Shown here: piece after piece, positions 34,748-43,241 of the stretch
Layout: each line of letters opens with the position of its first letter
Position numbering within the stretch: position 1 is the stretch's first letter
Translations under genes and position numbers: made by a program
Source of the DNA: SYIM01 sp039800325
GTDB lineage: Bacteria; Pseudomonadota; Gammaproteobacteria; Burkholderiales; Burkholderiaceae_E
Assembly: GCA_039800325.1 (NCBI GenBank)
Contig: JBDLQY010000231.1
Location: forward strand, 1-64,000
Length of the DNA stretch: 64,000 nucleotides
Direction of reading: 5' to 3'
The notes under the pieces: generated by a model
The model's input: only the letters and a program-made list of their open reading frames with translations
The model's database searches: none
Told to the model about the DNA's origin: nothing

Positions 34748-35684
34748 GTTCGTCACCAGCACCTGCGCTCAGGCCCTTGGGCAGGGGAAACGTCACCTTT
34801 TCTTCAACGCCAGGCAAGGTGCGCACCGAAGTCACCCCCATCTCGCGCAGCCGCTTGACCACTTCTGTCACCAGCGCTTCAGGCGCGGATGCACCGGCCG
34901 TCACACCGATGCGTCTGCGTCCGACCAGCCAGGCTGCATCGAGCTGCTCAGCCGACCCAATCAGGCGTGCCTCGCAGCCCATCTTCTCGGCCACTTCACG
35001 CAAGCGATTGCTATTAGAACTGCTGCGTGACCCAATCACCAGCACCAGATCGCACTGCGGCGCCATGATCTTGACCGCATCTTGACGATTCTGCGTGGCG
35101 TAGCAGATGTCCTGCTTCTTAGGCTCGGCAATCTGCGGGAACCGTGCTTTCAGTGCCGCGACAATGCTGGCGCAATCATCGACCGACAGGGTGGTTTGTG
35201 TGACCAGAGCCAGGCGGGTAGGGTCGCCGACCTGCACACGGGCCACGTCATCCAGAGTTTCGACGAGATAAATGCCGTCGTCGGCCTGCCCCATGGTGCC
35301 CTCGACCTCAGGATGGCCCGCATGTCCGATCATGATGACCTCGCGGCCCTCGCGACGCATACGCGCAACCTCAACGTGTACCTTGGTCACCAGCGGACAG
35401 GTCGCATCAAACACACGCAGACCAAGGGTCTGCGCCCGGTTTCGCACCTCACGCGAGACACCATGAGCCGAAAAGATCAGCACGGCACCAGCGGGGACAT
35501 CATCGAGCGAGTCGACAAACACGGCGCCCTTCTGACGCAGGCTACCCACCACATGATCGTTATGCACGATTTCATGCCGCACATACACCGGGGCACCGAA
35601 GTTGCCTAATGCCCGTTCGACGATCTCGATGGCACGATCGACACCTGCGCAAAAACCGCGCGGCTGAGCGAGAACGACTTCCAT
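34731..35684 (-). CDS. ispH: 4-hydroxy-3-methylbut-2-enyl diphosphate reductase
   Basis: 317 residues. This is the last enzyme of the MEP isoprenoid pathway, producing IPP and DMAPP. The three [4Fe-4S] cysteines are C12 (PRGFCAGVDRAI), C96 (DATCPLV) and C194 (DICYATQNRQ). The catalytic histidine regions RHEIVHNDHVV and MIGHAGHPEVEGT are present, as is GSRSSSNSNRL. Its ATG overlaps the stop of slpA by one base, the standard slpA-ispH pair. Confidence 0.98.
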   Translation of the reverse strand: MEVVLAQPRGFCAGVDRAIEIVERALGNFGAPVYVRHEIVHNDHVVGSLRQKGAVFVDSLDDVPAGAVLIFSAHGVSREVRNRAQTLGLRVFDATCPLVTKVHVEVARMRREGREVIMIGHAGHPEVEGTMGQADDGIYLVETLDDVARVQVGDPTRLALVTQTTLSVDDCASIVAALKARFPQIAEPKKQDICYATQNRQDAVKIMAPQCDLVLVIGSRSSSNSNRLREVAEKMGCEARLIGSAEQLDAAWLVGRRRIGVTAGASAPEALVTEVVKRLREMGVTSVRTLPGVEEKVTFPLPKGLSAGAGDELTPAS

Positions 35685-36208
35685 CAGAGCACCCCCAGTA
35701 TTTGAACGTCCAGCCGAATACGCTGACCAGCTAGCGGATGGTTAAAATCAAAAAGCACGAACTCATTGTTGATCGCCTTGATCACGCCGGCGTAGCGCGA
35801 GCCATCCGGAGCCGGCAGTTCGACCAAATCACCAGGCGCGTAGGCGCTGTCACCCGATACGTGGGCATCAAACACGCGACGCGCCAGCCTCTGCAGCAGG
35901 GCTGGATTGCGTTCGCCAAAGGCTTGCGCAGGCGCAAGCTCGAACGACTGGCTGCTACCCTCGACAAGGCCCAGCAGACAGCGTTCTAGGGGTTCTGCCA
36001 TCTGGCCTATTCCAAGCTGCAGGGTCGCTGGTTTGCCTGCGAAGGTCGACATGACATCCTGACCGCTATCGGCAAGCGATACCCGGTAATGCAAAGTCAG
36101 GTGGGCCCCGGCAGCAACTCGGGCAGGCTCCCCGGCCGATACCTGATGCTCGATTGTGCCCGCCTCATCGTCACCACCGGACGTTGACATCACCGTTTCT
36201 CCTGACAT
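35684..36208 (-). CDS. FKBP-type peptidyl-prolyl isomerase SlpA-like
   Basis: 174 residues. About 30 disordered N-terminal residues precede an FKBP domain with the inserted IF flap of the SlyD/SlpA type (LTLHYRVSLADSGQDVMSTF, PLERCLLGLVEGSSQSFELAPAQAFGERNPALL, FDFNHPLAGQRIRLDVQIL). It is a cytoplasmic chaperone/prolyl isomerase. Unlike SlyD it has no histidine-rich tail. It is co-transcribed with ispH and divergent from radC. Confidence 0.9.
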   Translation of the reverse strand: MSGETVMSTSGGDDEAGTIEHQVSAGEPARVAAGAHLTLHYRVSLADSGQDVMSTFAGKPATLQLGIGQMAEPLERCLLGLVEGSSQSFELAPAQAFGERNPALLQRLARRVFDAHVSGDSAYAPGDLVELPAPDGSRYAGVIKAINNEFVLFDFNHPLAGQRIRLDVQILGVL

Positions 36209-36231
36209 GACCAGATTCTAAGGGAGTTTGC

Positions 36232-36906
36232 ATGAGTGTTCGCCACTGGCCCTGCGAGCTGCGTCCACGCGAAAAACTACTCTCTGACGGCGCCTCTGGC
36301 CTGAGCGATGCCGAACTGCTGGCCATCATCGTGCGCTGCGGCGGCCGCGGTAGCAGCGCCATCGCGCTCGCCCAGCAGCTTCTGGTTCGATTCGGTTCTC
36401 TGCGAGAGCTCAGTGCGGCCGCCTGCTCAGACTTCTGCCTGGAAACCGGCGCGGGTCGCACCCAATGGGCGACGCTTCAGGCCGCCCTGGAAATCAGCCG
36501 GCGATCGCTTAAGCAGGCCCTGCGCCAGCGGGCGTTAATGCACACCCCCGCCCTGGTCAAAGAGTTCCTTCGCTTATGGCTACGCGACCAGCCCCGCGAG
36601 TGCTTTGCCGCACTTTTTCTCGATACCCAACACCAGCTCATCCGGGCGGAGACCCTGTTTCAGGGGACGGTGTCCCAGACCGCGGTTTATCCTCGCGAAC
36701 TCGCGCGCCGAAGCCTGGAGCTCAATGCCAGCGCGCTGGTGGTGGCCCACAATCACCCCTCGGGGCTGTGCGAGCCCAGCATGGCCGACCGCGCCCTCAC
36801 CGCTGCCCTGCGAGCGGCCCTGCAACCCCTGGACATCAACCTAGTCGACCACCTGATCGTGGCTGATGCCAACTGCTTTTCGTTTGCTGAGGCGGGGCTT
36901 ATCTAG
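36232..36906 (+). CDS. radC: RadC/YeeS JAB-domain protein
   Basis: 224 residues. A helix-hairpin-helix N-terminus (RPREKLLSDGASGLSDAELLAII) is followed by a JAMM metalloprotease-like domain with AHNHPSG and the downstream aspartate. The family name comes from an old DNA-repair assignment that has not held up; the true role is unclear. It is divergent from slpA (23 bases between starts) and converges on glmM with 15 bases between. Confidence 0.92.
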   Translation: MSVRHWPCELRPREKLLSDGASGLSDAELLAIIVRCGGRGSSAIALAQQLLVRFGSLRELSAAACSDFCLETGAGRTQWATLQAALEISRRSLKQALRQRALMHTPALVKEFLRLWLRDQPRECFAALFLDTQHQLIRAETLFQGTVSQTAVYPRELARRSLELNASALVVAHNHPSGLCEPSMADRALTAALRAALQPLDINLVDHLIVADANCFSFAEAGLI

Positions 36907-36921
36907 GCCCTGCGCCCATAT

Positions 36922-38250
36922 CTACCCGGGCACACAGTCAGCCAGCCGTCGCGCCACCTGATCGGCTAGAGCCTTTGAGCGTGCCTCGACCATCACCCTA
37001 AGCAAAGGCTCGGTACCCGATGGGCGAATCAAAATGCGGCCCTCGGCACCCAGTTCGGCTTCGACCTCTTGCTGCGTTCGCAGCAGGGGCGTGTGCGACT
37101 TCCAGTCAAACCCTCGCGACATCGGCACATTGATCAAGGTCTGCGGCAGCATCTGCAACTCGCTGCACAGCTCGGGCAGGTTTCGCCCTGTTCGTTGAAT
37201 CGCATCCAAAACCTGCAAGGCGCTGATCGTGCCATCACCGGTGCTGTGGTGCTCAAGGCACAGCAGGTGCCCCGAACTTTCTCCACCAAACAGCCAACCA
37301 CGCTCTCGCATCATTTCAAGCACGTACCGATCGCCAACCTTGGCGCGGGTAAAACCAATGCCTTCTCGCTGCAAGGCCTGCTCAAGCGCCAGATTAGACA
37401 TCAGCGTACCTACGGCGCCAGTCACCGGTGCGAGCGCGTGACGCTCACGAACGATGACGTACAGAAGCTCATCGCCGTTATAGATGCGTCCATCTGCATC
37501 AACCATGAGCAGGCGATCGGCGTCACCATCAACAGCAACACCCAGATCTGCACCGTGCTCAAGCACCGCACGGGCAAGCGATTCGGGGTAGGTAGCTCCG
37601 CAACCCGCATTGATATTGAGCCCATCGGGCGAAGTACCCACCGACACGACGTCAGCACCCAGCTCGTGGAACACATGCGGCGCGGTGTGGTACGCAGCAC
37701 CATGCGCGCAGTCAACCACCAGACGAATGCCGCGCAGATCAAGCTGTGCAGGGAAGGTGCGTTTACAGAACTCAATATAGCGCCCAGGCGCATCGTTAAC
37801 GCGACGCGCGCGCCCAAGCTTGCTTGCACTTACGCATTGCAGGGGCCGTTCGAGTTCAGCCTCTATCGCGAGCTCAACGGCATCCGGCAGCTTGTCACCG
37901 TCGGCTGAGAAAAACTTGATGCCGTTATCTTCGAACGGATTGTGCGACGCACTGATGACCACGCCCGCCGACAAACGAAGCGCGCGTGTCAAATAAGCAA
38001 CGGCTGGGGTTGGCAGAGGCCCACACAAAAACACATTGACTCCAGCCGCTGACAAGCCTGCCTCAAGCGCTGCCTCAAGCATGTAGCCCGAAATACGCGT
38101 GTCTTTACCAATGATGACCGACGGCGAACGGTCACGGACCGCCAAAACACGCCCAGCGGCGTGCCCCAGGCGCATCACAAAATCGGGTGTGATCGGCTCT
38201 TCGCCGACTCGTCCACGAACCCCATCGGTTCCAAAGTATTTGCGCGTCAC
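36922..38250 (-). CDS. glmM: Phosphoglucosamine mutase
   Basis: 442 residues. It converts glucosamine-6-phosphate to glucosamine-1-phosphate for cell-wall precursors. The N-terminal KYFGTDGVRG, phosphoserine loop SASHNPFEDNGIKFF near residue 100, metal loop VAVDGDADRLLMVD and C-terminal phosphate loop RPSGTEPLLRVMVE are all present. It follows folP by 60 bases, the usual folP-glmM pair downstream of ftsH. Confidence 0.97.
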   Translation of the reverse strand: MTRKYFGTDGVRGRVGEEPITPDFVMRLGHAAGRVLAVRDRSPSVIIGKDTRISGYMLEAALEAGLSAAGVNVFLCGPLPTPAVAYLTRALRLSAGVVISASHNPFEDNGIKFFSADGDKLPDAVELAIEAELERPLQCVSASKLGRARRVNDAPGRYIEFCKRTFPAQLDLRGIRLVVDCAHGAAYHTAPHVFHELGADVVSVGTSPDGLNINAGCGATYPESLARAVLEHGADLGVAVDGDADRLLMVDADGRIYNGDELLYVIVRERHALAPVTGAVGTLMSNLALEQALQREGIGFTRAKVGDRYVLEMMRERGWLFGGESSGHLLCLEHHSTGDGTISALQVLDAIQRTGRNLPELCSELQMLPQTLINVPMSRGFDWKSHTPLLRTQQEVEAELGAEGRILIRPSGTEPLLRVMVEARSKALADQVARRLADCVPG

Positions 38251-38310
38251 TATGAGTTCTCCAGTCCCCGCCGTGCACGTCTGCCCGGCGCGCGATCAAG
38301 ACCGCTAATG

Positions 38311-39171
38311 CTAACCTGCCTTGGCAACGGCGCACCAAACGGCGATAGCGTCTCTTGTTTGCGCCACATCATGAACCCGTACGATGCGGGCTCCGCGTGA
38401 GATCGCCGCGAGCGCCGCAGACAAGCTTGCAGCCAGTCGCTGATCGACTGGACGCCCGGTGATTTCTCCCAGCATGGACTTGCGCGACACCCCCACCAAC
38501 ACCGGCGCAATGGCGCTTAGCCGGGCCGTGGCGGCAAGCAAGGCCAGATTGTGCGACAAGGCTTTGCCAAATCCGATGCCGGGATCGATGACGATGCGTG
38601 AACGGTCGATACCGGCAGACGTGAGCGTCGCGACCCGCTCACGCAAGAACGAACTGACTTCCTCAACCACATCCTGGTAACGGGGCTGGTGTTGCATGGT
38701 GGCCGGATCGCCCTGCATATGCATGACACATAGACCACAGCCGCTCCGTGCCACGGCCTCTATGGCGGTGGCACCACGGAAACCCTCGATGTCGTTAATC
38801 ATGTCCACGCCCGCGGCAATGACGGCCCGCATCACATCGGGCTTGCGGGTATCGACCGATAGAGGCAGTTGATGCTCGCGTAAGGCCTCGATCAGCGGCA
38901 AAAGGCGACGTAATTCAGCGTCTGCAGGCACCGGAGCAGCCCCGGGGCGTGTTGACTCAGCACCCAGGTCCAGAATGTCGGCTCCTGCGGCGATCAGCGC
39001 CCGGGCCTGATCCAGCGCAGCATCAAACGTATCAAGGCGCCCGCCATCTGAAAAAGAGTCTGGCGTTAAATTGAGCACCCCCATGATCAATGGTCGCTGA
39101 AGGGAGAACTCAAACCGGCCACATTGAAACCGGCTTGATGATGGATCAGAGGGGGTTTGGAGTTCAGTCAT
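38311..39171 (-). CDS. folP: Dihydropteroate synthase
   Basis: 286 residues from the ATG at 39171; the frame is open upstream to 39390 but that part overlaps the ftsH end. Motifs are LIMGVLNLTPDSFSDGG, DILDLGAESTRPGA, INDIEGFRG, MHMQGDPATMQ, DPGIGFGK and VGVSRKSMLG. It joins PABA to hydroxymethyldihydropterin in folate synthesis and is the sulfonamide target. No good ribosome site precedes the ATG, and a strong terminator-like hairpin lies about 20 bases upstream of it. Confidence 0.96.
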   Translation of the reverse strand: MTELQTPSDPSSSRFQCGRFEFSLQRPLIMGVLNLTPDSFSDGGRLDTFDAALDQARALIAAGADILDLGAESTRPGAAPVPADAELRRLLPLIEALREHQLPLSVDTRKPDVMRAVIAAGVDMINDIEGFRGATAIEAVARSGCGLCVMHMQGDPATMQHQPRYQDVVEEVSSFLRERVATLTSAGIDRSRIVIDPGIGFGKALSHNLALLAATARLSAIAPVLVGVSRKSMLGEITGRPVDQRLAASLSAALAAISRGARIVRVHDVAQTRDAIAVWCAVAKAG

Positions 39172-39192
39172 GAAAACACAGATGACAGGATC

Positions 39193-39226
39193 CCAAAAAC
39201 ACTCGGGGCGCACCTCGGTGCGCCCC
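39193..39226 (-). terminator. Intrinsic terminator after ftsH, within the folP leader
   Basis: On the minus strand GGGGCGCAC and GTGCGCCCC form a 9-base-pair GC-rich stem with a 4-base loop, followed by GAGTGTTTTTGG. It lies 28 bases after the ftsH stop and ends about 20 bases before the folP ATG. There is therefore no room for a separate folP promoter downstream of it. Confidence 0.8.
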
Positions 39227-39253
39227 GGCGAAAAGAAACACGCCTTTCGACCC

Positions 39254-41155
39254 TTATTGGGCAGCGGGCTCGGCCGAGGTGGCGGGCGGCGTGGCTGGGG
39301 CGCTGGCAGACCCTGCGCCGCCGGCTGACGGCCCACCCGTAGACCCCGGCTTGGGAGGACGCGGCGGCCGGCCGGCGATGATGTCCTCAATCTGGTCGGC
39401 GTCTATGGTTTCCCAGTCGAGCAAGGCCTTAGCCATGGCCTCAACCTTGTCGCGATTGTCTTCAAGAATTCGGCGAGCAACCGAGTACTGCTCATCGATG
39501 ATGCGCCGAATCTCGCTGTCGACCTTGCGCATGGTCTCTTCGGACATGTTGGTGGTCTTTGTGATTGACCGCCCAAGGAAGATCTCGCCTTCGTTCTCGG
39601 CGTAAACCATGGGACCCAGCACGTCGCTCATGCCATAGCGGGTGACCATATCACGGGCAATTGCGGTGGCCCGCTCGAAGTCGTTGGACGCACCGGTAGT
39701 CATCTGATGCATGAACACTTCTTCAGCGATGCGTCCGCCGAACAGCACCGAGATGGTGTTGAGCATGCGGTCACGATCCATGCTGTAGCGATCACGCTCG
39801 GGCAGCTGCATGGTTACGCCCAGGGCACGACCACGAGGAATGATCGTGACCTTATGCACCGGATCAGTTTTGGGCAGCATGCGTGCCACGATTGCGTGCC
39901 CAGACTCATGATAAGCGGTGTTTTGGCGCTCGTCTTCGGGCATGACAATGGAACGACGCTCGGCACCCATGATGATTTTGTCTTTGGCACGCTCAAAGTC
40001 GATCATCTCGACCAGCCGACCATTACGTCGTGCAGCAAACAAAGCCGCTTCGTTGACCAAATTGGCCAGGTCGGCACCCGAAAACCCGGGCGTACCACGC
40101 GCCAGCACGTCCGCGCGCACATCAGGCGCCATGGGTATCTTGCGCATATGCACCGTCAGAATCTGCTCCCGGCCGCGGATGTCTGGCAGGGGCACCACGA
40201 CCTGACGGTCAAAACGGCCAGGCCGCAATAGCGCTGGATCGAGTACATCGGGACGATTGGTGGCTGCAATGACGATAACACCCTGGCCGGTTTCGAAGCC
40301 GTCCATTTCGACCAATAGCTGGTTAAGCGTCTGTTCGCGCTCATCGTTGCCGCCACCCAGTCCGGCGCCCCGCTGGCGACCGACCGCATCAATCTCATCA
40401 ATAAACAGAATGCAGGGTGAATGCTTTTTAGCGTTTTCGAACATGTCGCGAACGCGCGCTGCACCCACGCCGACAAACATTTCAACGAAATCAGACCCAG
40501 AGATGGAGAAAAACGGTACCTTGGCCTCGCCCGCGATCGCCTTAGCCAACAGCGTTTTGCCGGTACCCGGCGAGCCCACCATCAGAACCCCGCGCGGAAT
40601 ACGGCCGCCTAGCTTTTGAAACTTACTGGGATCGCGAAGAAACTCCACGAGTTCCTGGACCTCTTCCTTGGCCTCATCGCAGCCCGCCACATCGGCAAAC
40701 GTGATGACGTTGGTGGATTCATCAAGCATGCGCGCACGCGATTTACCAAATGAAAACGCGCCGCCCCGCCCGCCTCCCTGCATCTGACGCATGAAAAAGA
40801 CCCAGACCCCGATGAGCAACAACATGGGGAACCAAGACACAAAGATATTCAGCAGCAGCGACTGCTCTTCTTCGGGTTTGGCATTGACCTGTACCCCGTA
40901 CTTCATGAGGTCGCCAACCATCCAGATATCACTGGGTGAGTACACCGTAAAGCTGCGGCCGTCGCGCGTGCGGGCACGCAGGGTACGGCCGTCAACCATT
41001 ACGCTGTCAATACGGCCATCGCGTGCCTCAGCCATAAACTGTGAATAAGGCATGTCGCTGCCCCGACCCGGCCGCGAGTCGAACTGCTTAAAGACGGTAA
41101 ATAACACCAGTGCTATCACCATCCAGACTGCCGCTTTAGAAAACATATTGTTCAC
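39254..41155 (-). CDS. ftsH: ATP-dependent zinc metalloprotease FtsH
   Basis: About 633 residues from a GTG at 41155 (VNNMFSKAAVWMVIALVLF) that has AGAGG seven bases upstream; the frame opens to 41185. Two N-terminal membrane helices flank a periplasmic domain. The AAA domain has Walker A GSPGTGKT and Walker B ILFIDEIDAVGRQRG, and the zinc site is HESGHAI. It degrades membrane proteins and RpoH. The C-terminus is a Pro/Ala/Gly-rich tail. It lies downstream of rlmE (129 bases). Confidence 0.97.
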   Translation of the reverse strand: MNNMFSKAAVWMVIALVLFTVFKQFDSRPGRGSDMPYSQFMAEARDGRIDSVMVDGRTLRARTRDGRSFTVYSPSDIWMVGDLMKYGVQVNAKPEEEQSLLLNIFVSWFPMLLLIGVWVFFMRQMQGGGRGGAFSFGKSRARMLDESTNVITFADVAGCDEAKEEVQELVEFLRDPSKFQKLGGRIPRGVLMVGSPGTGKTLLAKAIAGEAKVPFFSISGSDFVEMFVGVGAARVRDMFENAKKHSPCILFIDEIDAVGRQRGAGLGGGNDEREQTLNQLLVEMDGFETGQGVIVIAATNRPDVLDPALLRPGRFDRQVVVPLPDIRGREQILTVHMRKIPMAPDVRADVLARGTPGFSGADLANLVNEAALFAARRNGRLVEMIDFERAKDKIIMGAERRSIVMPEDERQNTAYHESGHAIVARMLPKTDPVHKVTIIPRGRALGVTMQLPERDRYSMDRDRMLNTISVLFGGRIAEEVFMHQMTTGASNDFERATAIARDMVTRYGMSDVLGPMVYAENEGEIFLGRSITKTTNMSEETMRKVDSEIRRIIDEQYSVARRILEDNRDKVEAMAKALLDWETIDADQIEDIIAGRPPRPPKPGSTGGPSAGGAGSASAPATPPATSAEPAAQ

Positions 41156-41284
41156 GCGAACACCTCTACAGATCGGGCTGGCCACATTGACCGCCCTTTA
41201 AACGTAAACCCACCGGCTACTGACCGGCGAGTTTCACAGACCGCCAACTAAGCAAACTGTGAGCTCAACTCGCTGATTCTAGAC

Positions 41285-41923
41285 CTATCCCGACTTCAGC
41301 GTACGTCCAAGCAGGTAGGTTTCAGCGGATTCATTCCTGGACGCTGCGGGTTTTCTAACCAATACCTGCTCAAAGCTAGACTTGAACGACTGAACCAGCT
41401 GGCTATAACCACTGCCATGAAAACACTTCACCAGAAGCGCGCCGTCGGGTTTTAGTTGATTTCGCGCAAATTCAAGCGCGAGCTCTACAAGATCAGACAT
41501 ACGCGCGGCATCAGCCACCGCCACCCCTGAGAGGTTTGGGGCCATATCCGAAACTACAAGGTCAAGCCGATCGCCGCCCAGCACATTGTTCAGCTGCCCA
41601 AGCACAGCATCCTCGCGAAAGTCACCCTGGATAAACTGAACATCAGCCACAGGCTCCATGGGTAGAAGGTCAAGCGCCACAATACGCCCGTTTATGCCAC
41701 CTCCCGATCGCGCCAGGCGCTCACGCAGAACCTGGCTCCAGGCGCCGGGGGCACTGCCCAGGTCGACCACGCTGACGCCAGGGCGCAGCAACTTATCCCG
41801 GTCGAGAATCTCGATCAGCTTGAAGGCGGCACGAGCCCGATAGCCGTGCTTCTGCGCCGCCTTTACATACGGATCGTTCAGGTGTCTGGCGAGCCAGGCA
41901 CGATCGACTTTGCGCTTACCCAT
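41285..41923 (-). CDS. rlmE: 23S rRNA 2'-O-ribose U2552 methyltransferase RlmE (FtsJ)
   Basis: 212 residues from the ATG at 41923 (MGKRKVDRAWLARHLNDPYV); the frame is open further upstream without similarity. The Rossmann methyltransferase fold has the SAM motif VVDLGSAPGAWSQVLRERL, DLVVSDMAPNLSG with the catalytic aspartate, and the K of GALLVKCFHG. It modifies the A-loop of 23S rRNA. It is divergent from yhbY and upstream of ftsH, as in most proteobacteria. Confidence 0.96.
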   Translation of the reverse strand: MGKRKVDRAWLARHLNDPYVKAAQKHGYRARAAFKLIEILDRDKLLRPGVSVVDLGSAPGAWSQVLRERLARSGGGINGRIVALDLLPMEPVADVQFIQGDFREDAVLGQLNNVLGGDRLDLVVSDMAPNLSGVAVADAARMSDLVELALEFARNQLKPDGALLVKCFHGSGYSQLVQSFKSSFEQVLVRKPAASRNESAETYLLGRTLKSG

Positions 41924-42003
41924 CTTGCCGTTAGCATTCGATGATCCATTGCGCCTGAGCCAAGCCGCGCAATCTCTCACCCTCCTTCTTTGAGATACAA
42001 CCC

Positions 42004-42702
42004 ATGACTGACCGCGCTGAGCCCACCGCAACCCCACCAGCGGTGAGGATGCCACCCAGTCTCAGCCCCACTGAGCGTAAGGCCCTCCGGGCCGCCGCTC
42101 ATCACCTGGACCCGGTGGTGATGCTTGGCGAAGCCGGTTTGAGCGATGCCGTGGTCGCCGAGACTGACCGTGCCCTTAACGCACACGAACTGATCAAGAT
42201 TCGCGTTCAAGGCGACGACCGACAAGCCCGCGAACAAGCCATGACCGAGCTGTGCAGTCGCCTGGGTGCTGCTGCCGTGCAGTCCATCGGCAAGCTGCTT
42301 GTGATCTATCGCCCACGCCCCGAACCCACACCCACGCGCGGTGCGCCCCATCAGCCTAAAAAACAGGCCGGCGAGACACGCTCAAAATCCCGGCCCTCGG
42401 TAGCCCGTAAGCCGGGGGCAAAAACGGCCCAAGGCGCGCGGGCTGGTTCAAATCGTCAATCACCAAATCGCTCTGCAACTCGGTCAGGCCCCGCAAGCGA
42501 CGAGCGGCAGGGCGGTCGACCCGCCGCCGGACGCAGTGAGGGGCCTGCCTCCAAACGCAAAGGACCTGCCACTCGACGCAAGGGGCCTGCCGCTCGAAGT
42601 GAGGGGCCCGCTGCCCGACGACCGGTATCCACCACCCGACGCGAGGGACCCGCCGCTCGACGCCCGGTATCCGCCGCCCGAAAACGCAGCTCTCACTCGT
42701 AG
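42004..42702 (+). CDS. yhbY: YhbY-type CRM-domain RNA-binding protein with long basic tail
   Basis: 232 residues. The first ~105 are a YhbY/CRM domain (LSPTERKALRAAAHHLDPVV, MLGEAGLSDAVVAETDRAL, HELIKIRVQGDDR), which associates with pre-50S ribosomes. The remaining ~125 residues are a disordered Arg/Lys/Ala/Pro-rich extension with imperfect repeats of EGPAARRP and RKGPA type. E. coli YhbY is about 97 residues, so the tail more than doubles the protein. Its last 10 bases overlap the end of greA on the opposite strand. Confidence 0.9.
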   Translation: MTDRAEPTATPPAVRMPPSLSPTERKALRAAAHHLDPVVMLGEAGLSDAVVAETDRALNAHELIKIRVQGDDRQAREQAMTELCSRLGAAAVQSIGKLLVIYRPRPEPTPTRGAPHQPKKQAGETRSKSRPSVARKPGAKTAQGARAGSNRQSPNRSATRSGPASDERQGGRPAAGRSEGPASKRKGPATRRKGPAARSEGPAARRPVSTTRREGPAARRPVSAARKRSSHS

Positions 42703-43169
42703 CGAACATCCAAAATTTCGTACTCACGGTTACCGCCCGGAGCCGCAACCGTAGCCATATCGCCGGCATATCGCCCAATCAGGGCACGCGCGATTGGACT
42801 GGATACCGAGATCTTGCCGTCTTTGATGTCGGCCTCGTCGTCGCCCACGATCTGGTAGGTCACCTTGTGGCCCGTGCTGGGGTCTTCCAGATCAATCGTC
42901 GAGCCGAAGACCACCCGCCCGTCAGCCTCAACGAGACGTGGATCAATGACCTGCGCGTTGGCCAGCTTAGACTCAAGCTCGGCAATTCGACCTTCGATAA
43001 AACCCTGACGCTCGCGCGCTGCATCGTATTCGGCGTTTTCAGACAGATCGCCCTGAGCCCGGGCTTCAGCAATGGCTGTAATGACAGCGGGCCGCTCGAC
43101 GTGCTTGAGCCGGTGAAGCTCTTCTTTCAGAAGTTCAGCACCACGCAGGGTAAGTGGGATGGTTGGCAT
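42693..43169 (-). CDS. greA: Transcription elongation factor GreA
   Basis: 158 residues. The N-terminal coiled coil (LKEELHRLKHVERPAVITAI, then AEYDAARERQGFIEGRI) carries the acidic tip, and the C-terminal FKBP-like domain has TYQIVGDDEADIKDGKISV and SPIARALIGR. It rescues backtracked RNA polymerase. It is downstream of carB in the carA-carB-greA order typical of betaproteobacteria, and converges on yhbY with a 10-base overlap. Confidence 0.97.
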   Translation of the reverse strand: MPTIPLTLRGAELLKEELHRLKHVERPAVITAIAEARAQGDLSENAEYDAARERQGFIEGRIAELESKLANAQVIDPRLVEADGRVVFGSTIDLEDPSTGHKVTYQIVGDDEADIKDGKISVSSPIARALIGRYAGDMATVAAPGGNREYEILDVRYE

Positions 43170-43241
43170 AACACATTCCTCGCTGCAAAAACATCACGGA
43201 CCGTCGAGTCTCCCCGAGCGGTCCGCTTTGATGACATAACT

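Noticed and set aside
37069..37908. Open frame of 279 codons antisense to glmM
   Set aside because: No recognisable domain; glmM on the other strand is complete.
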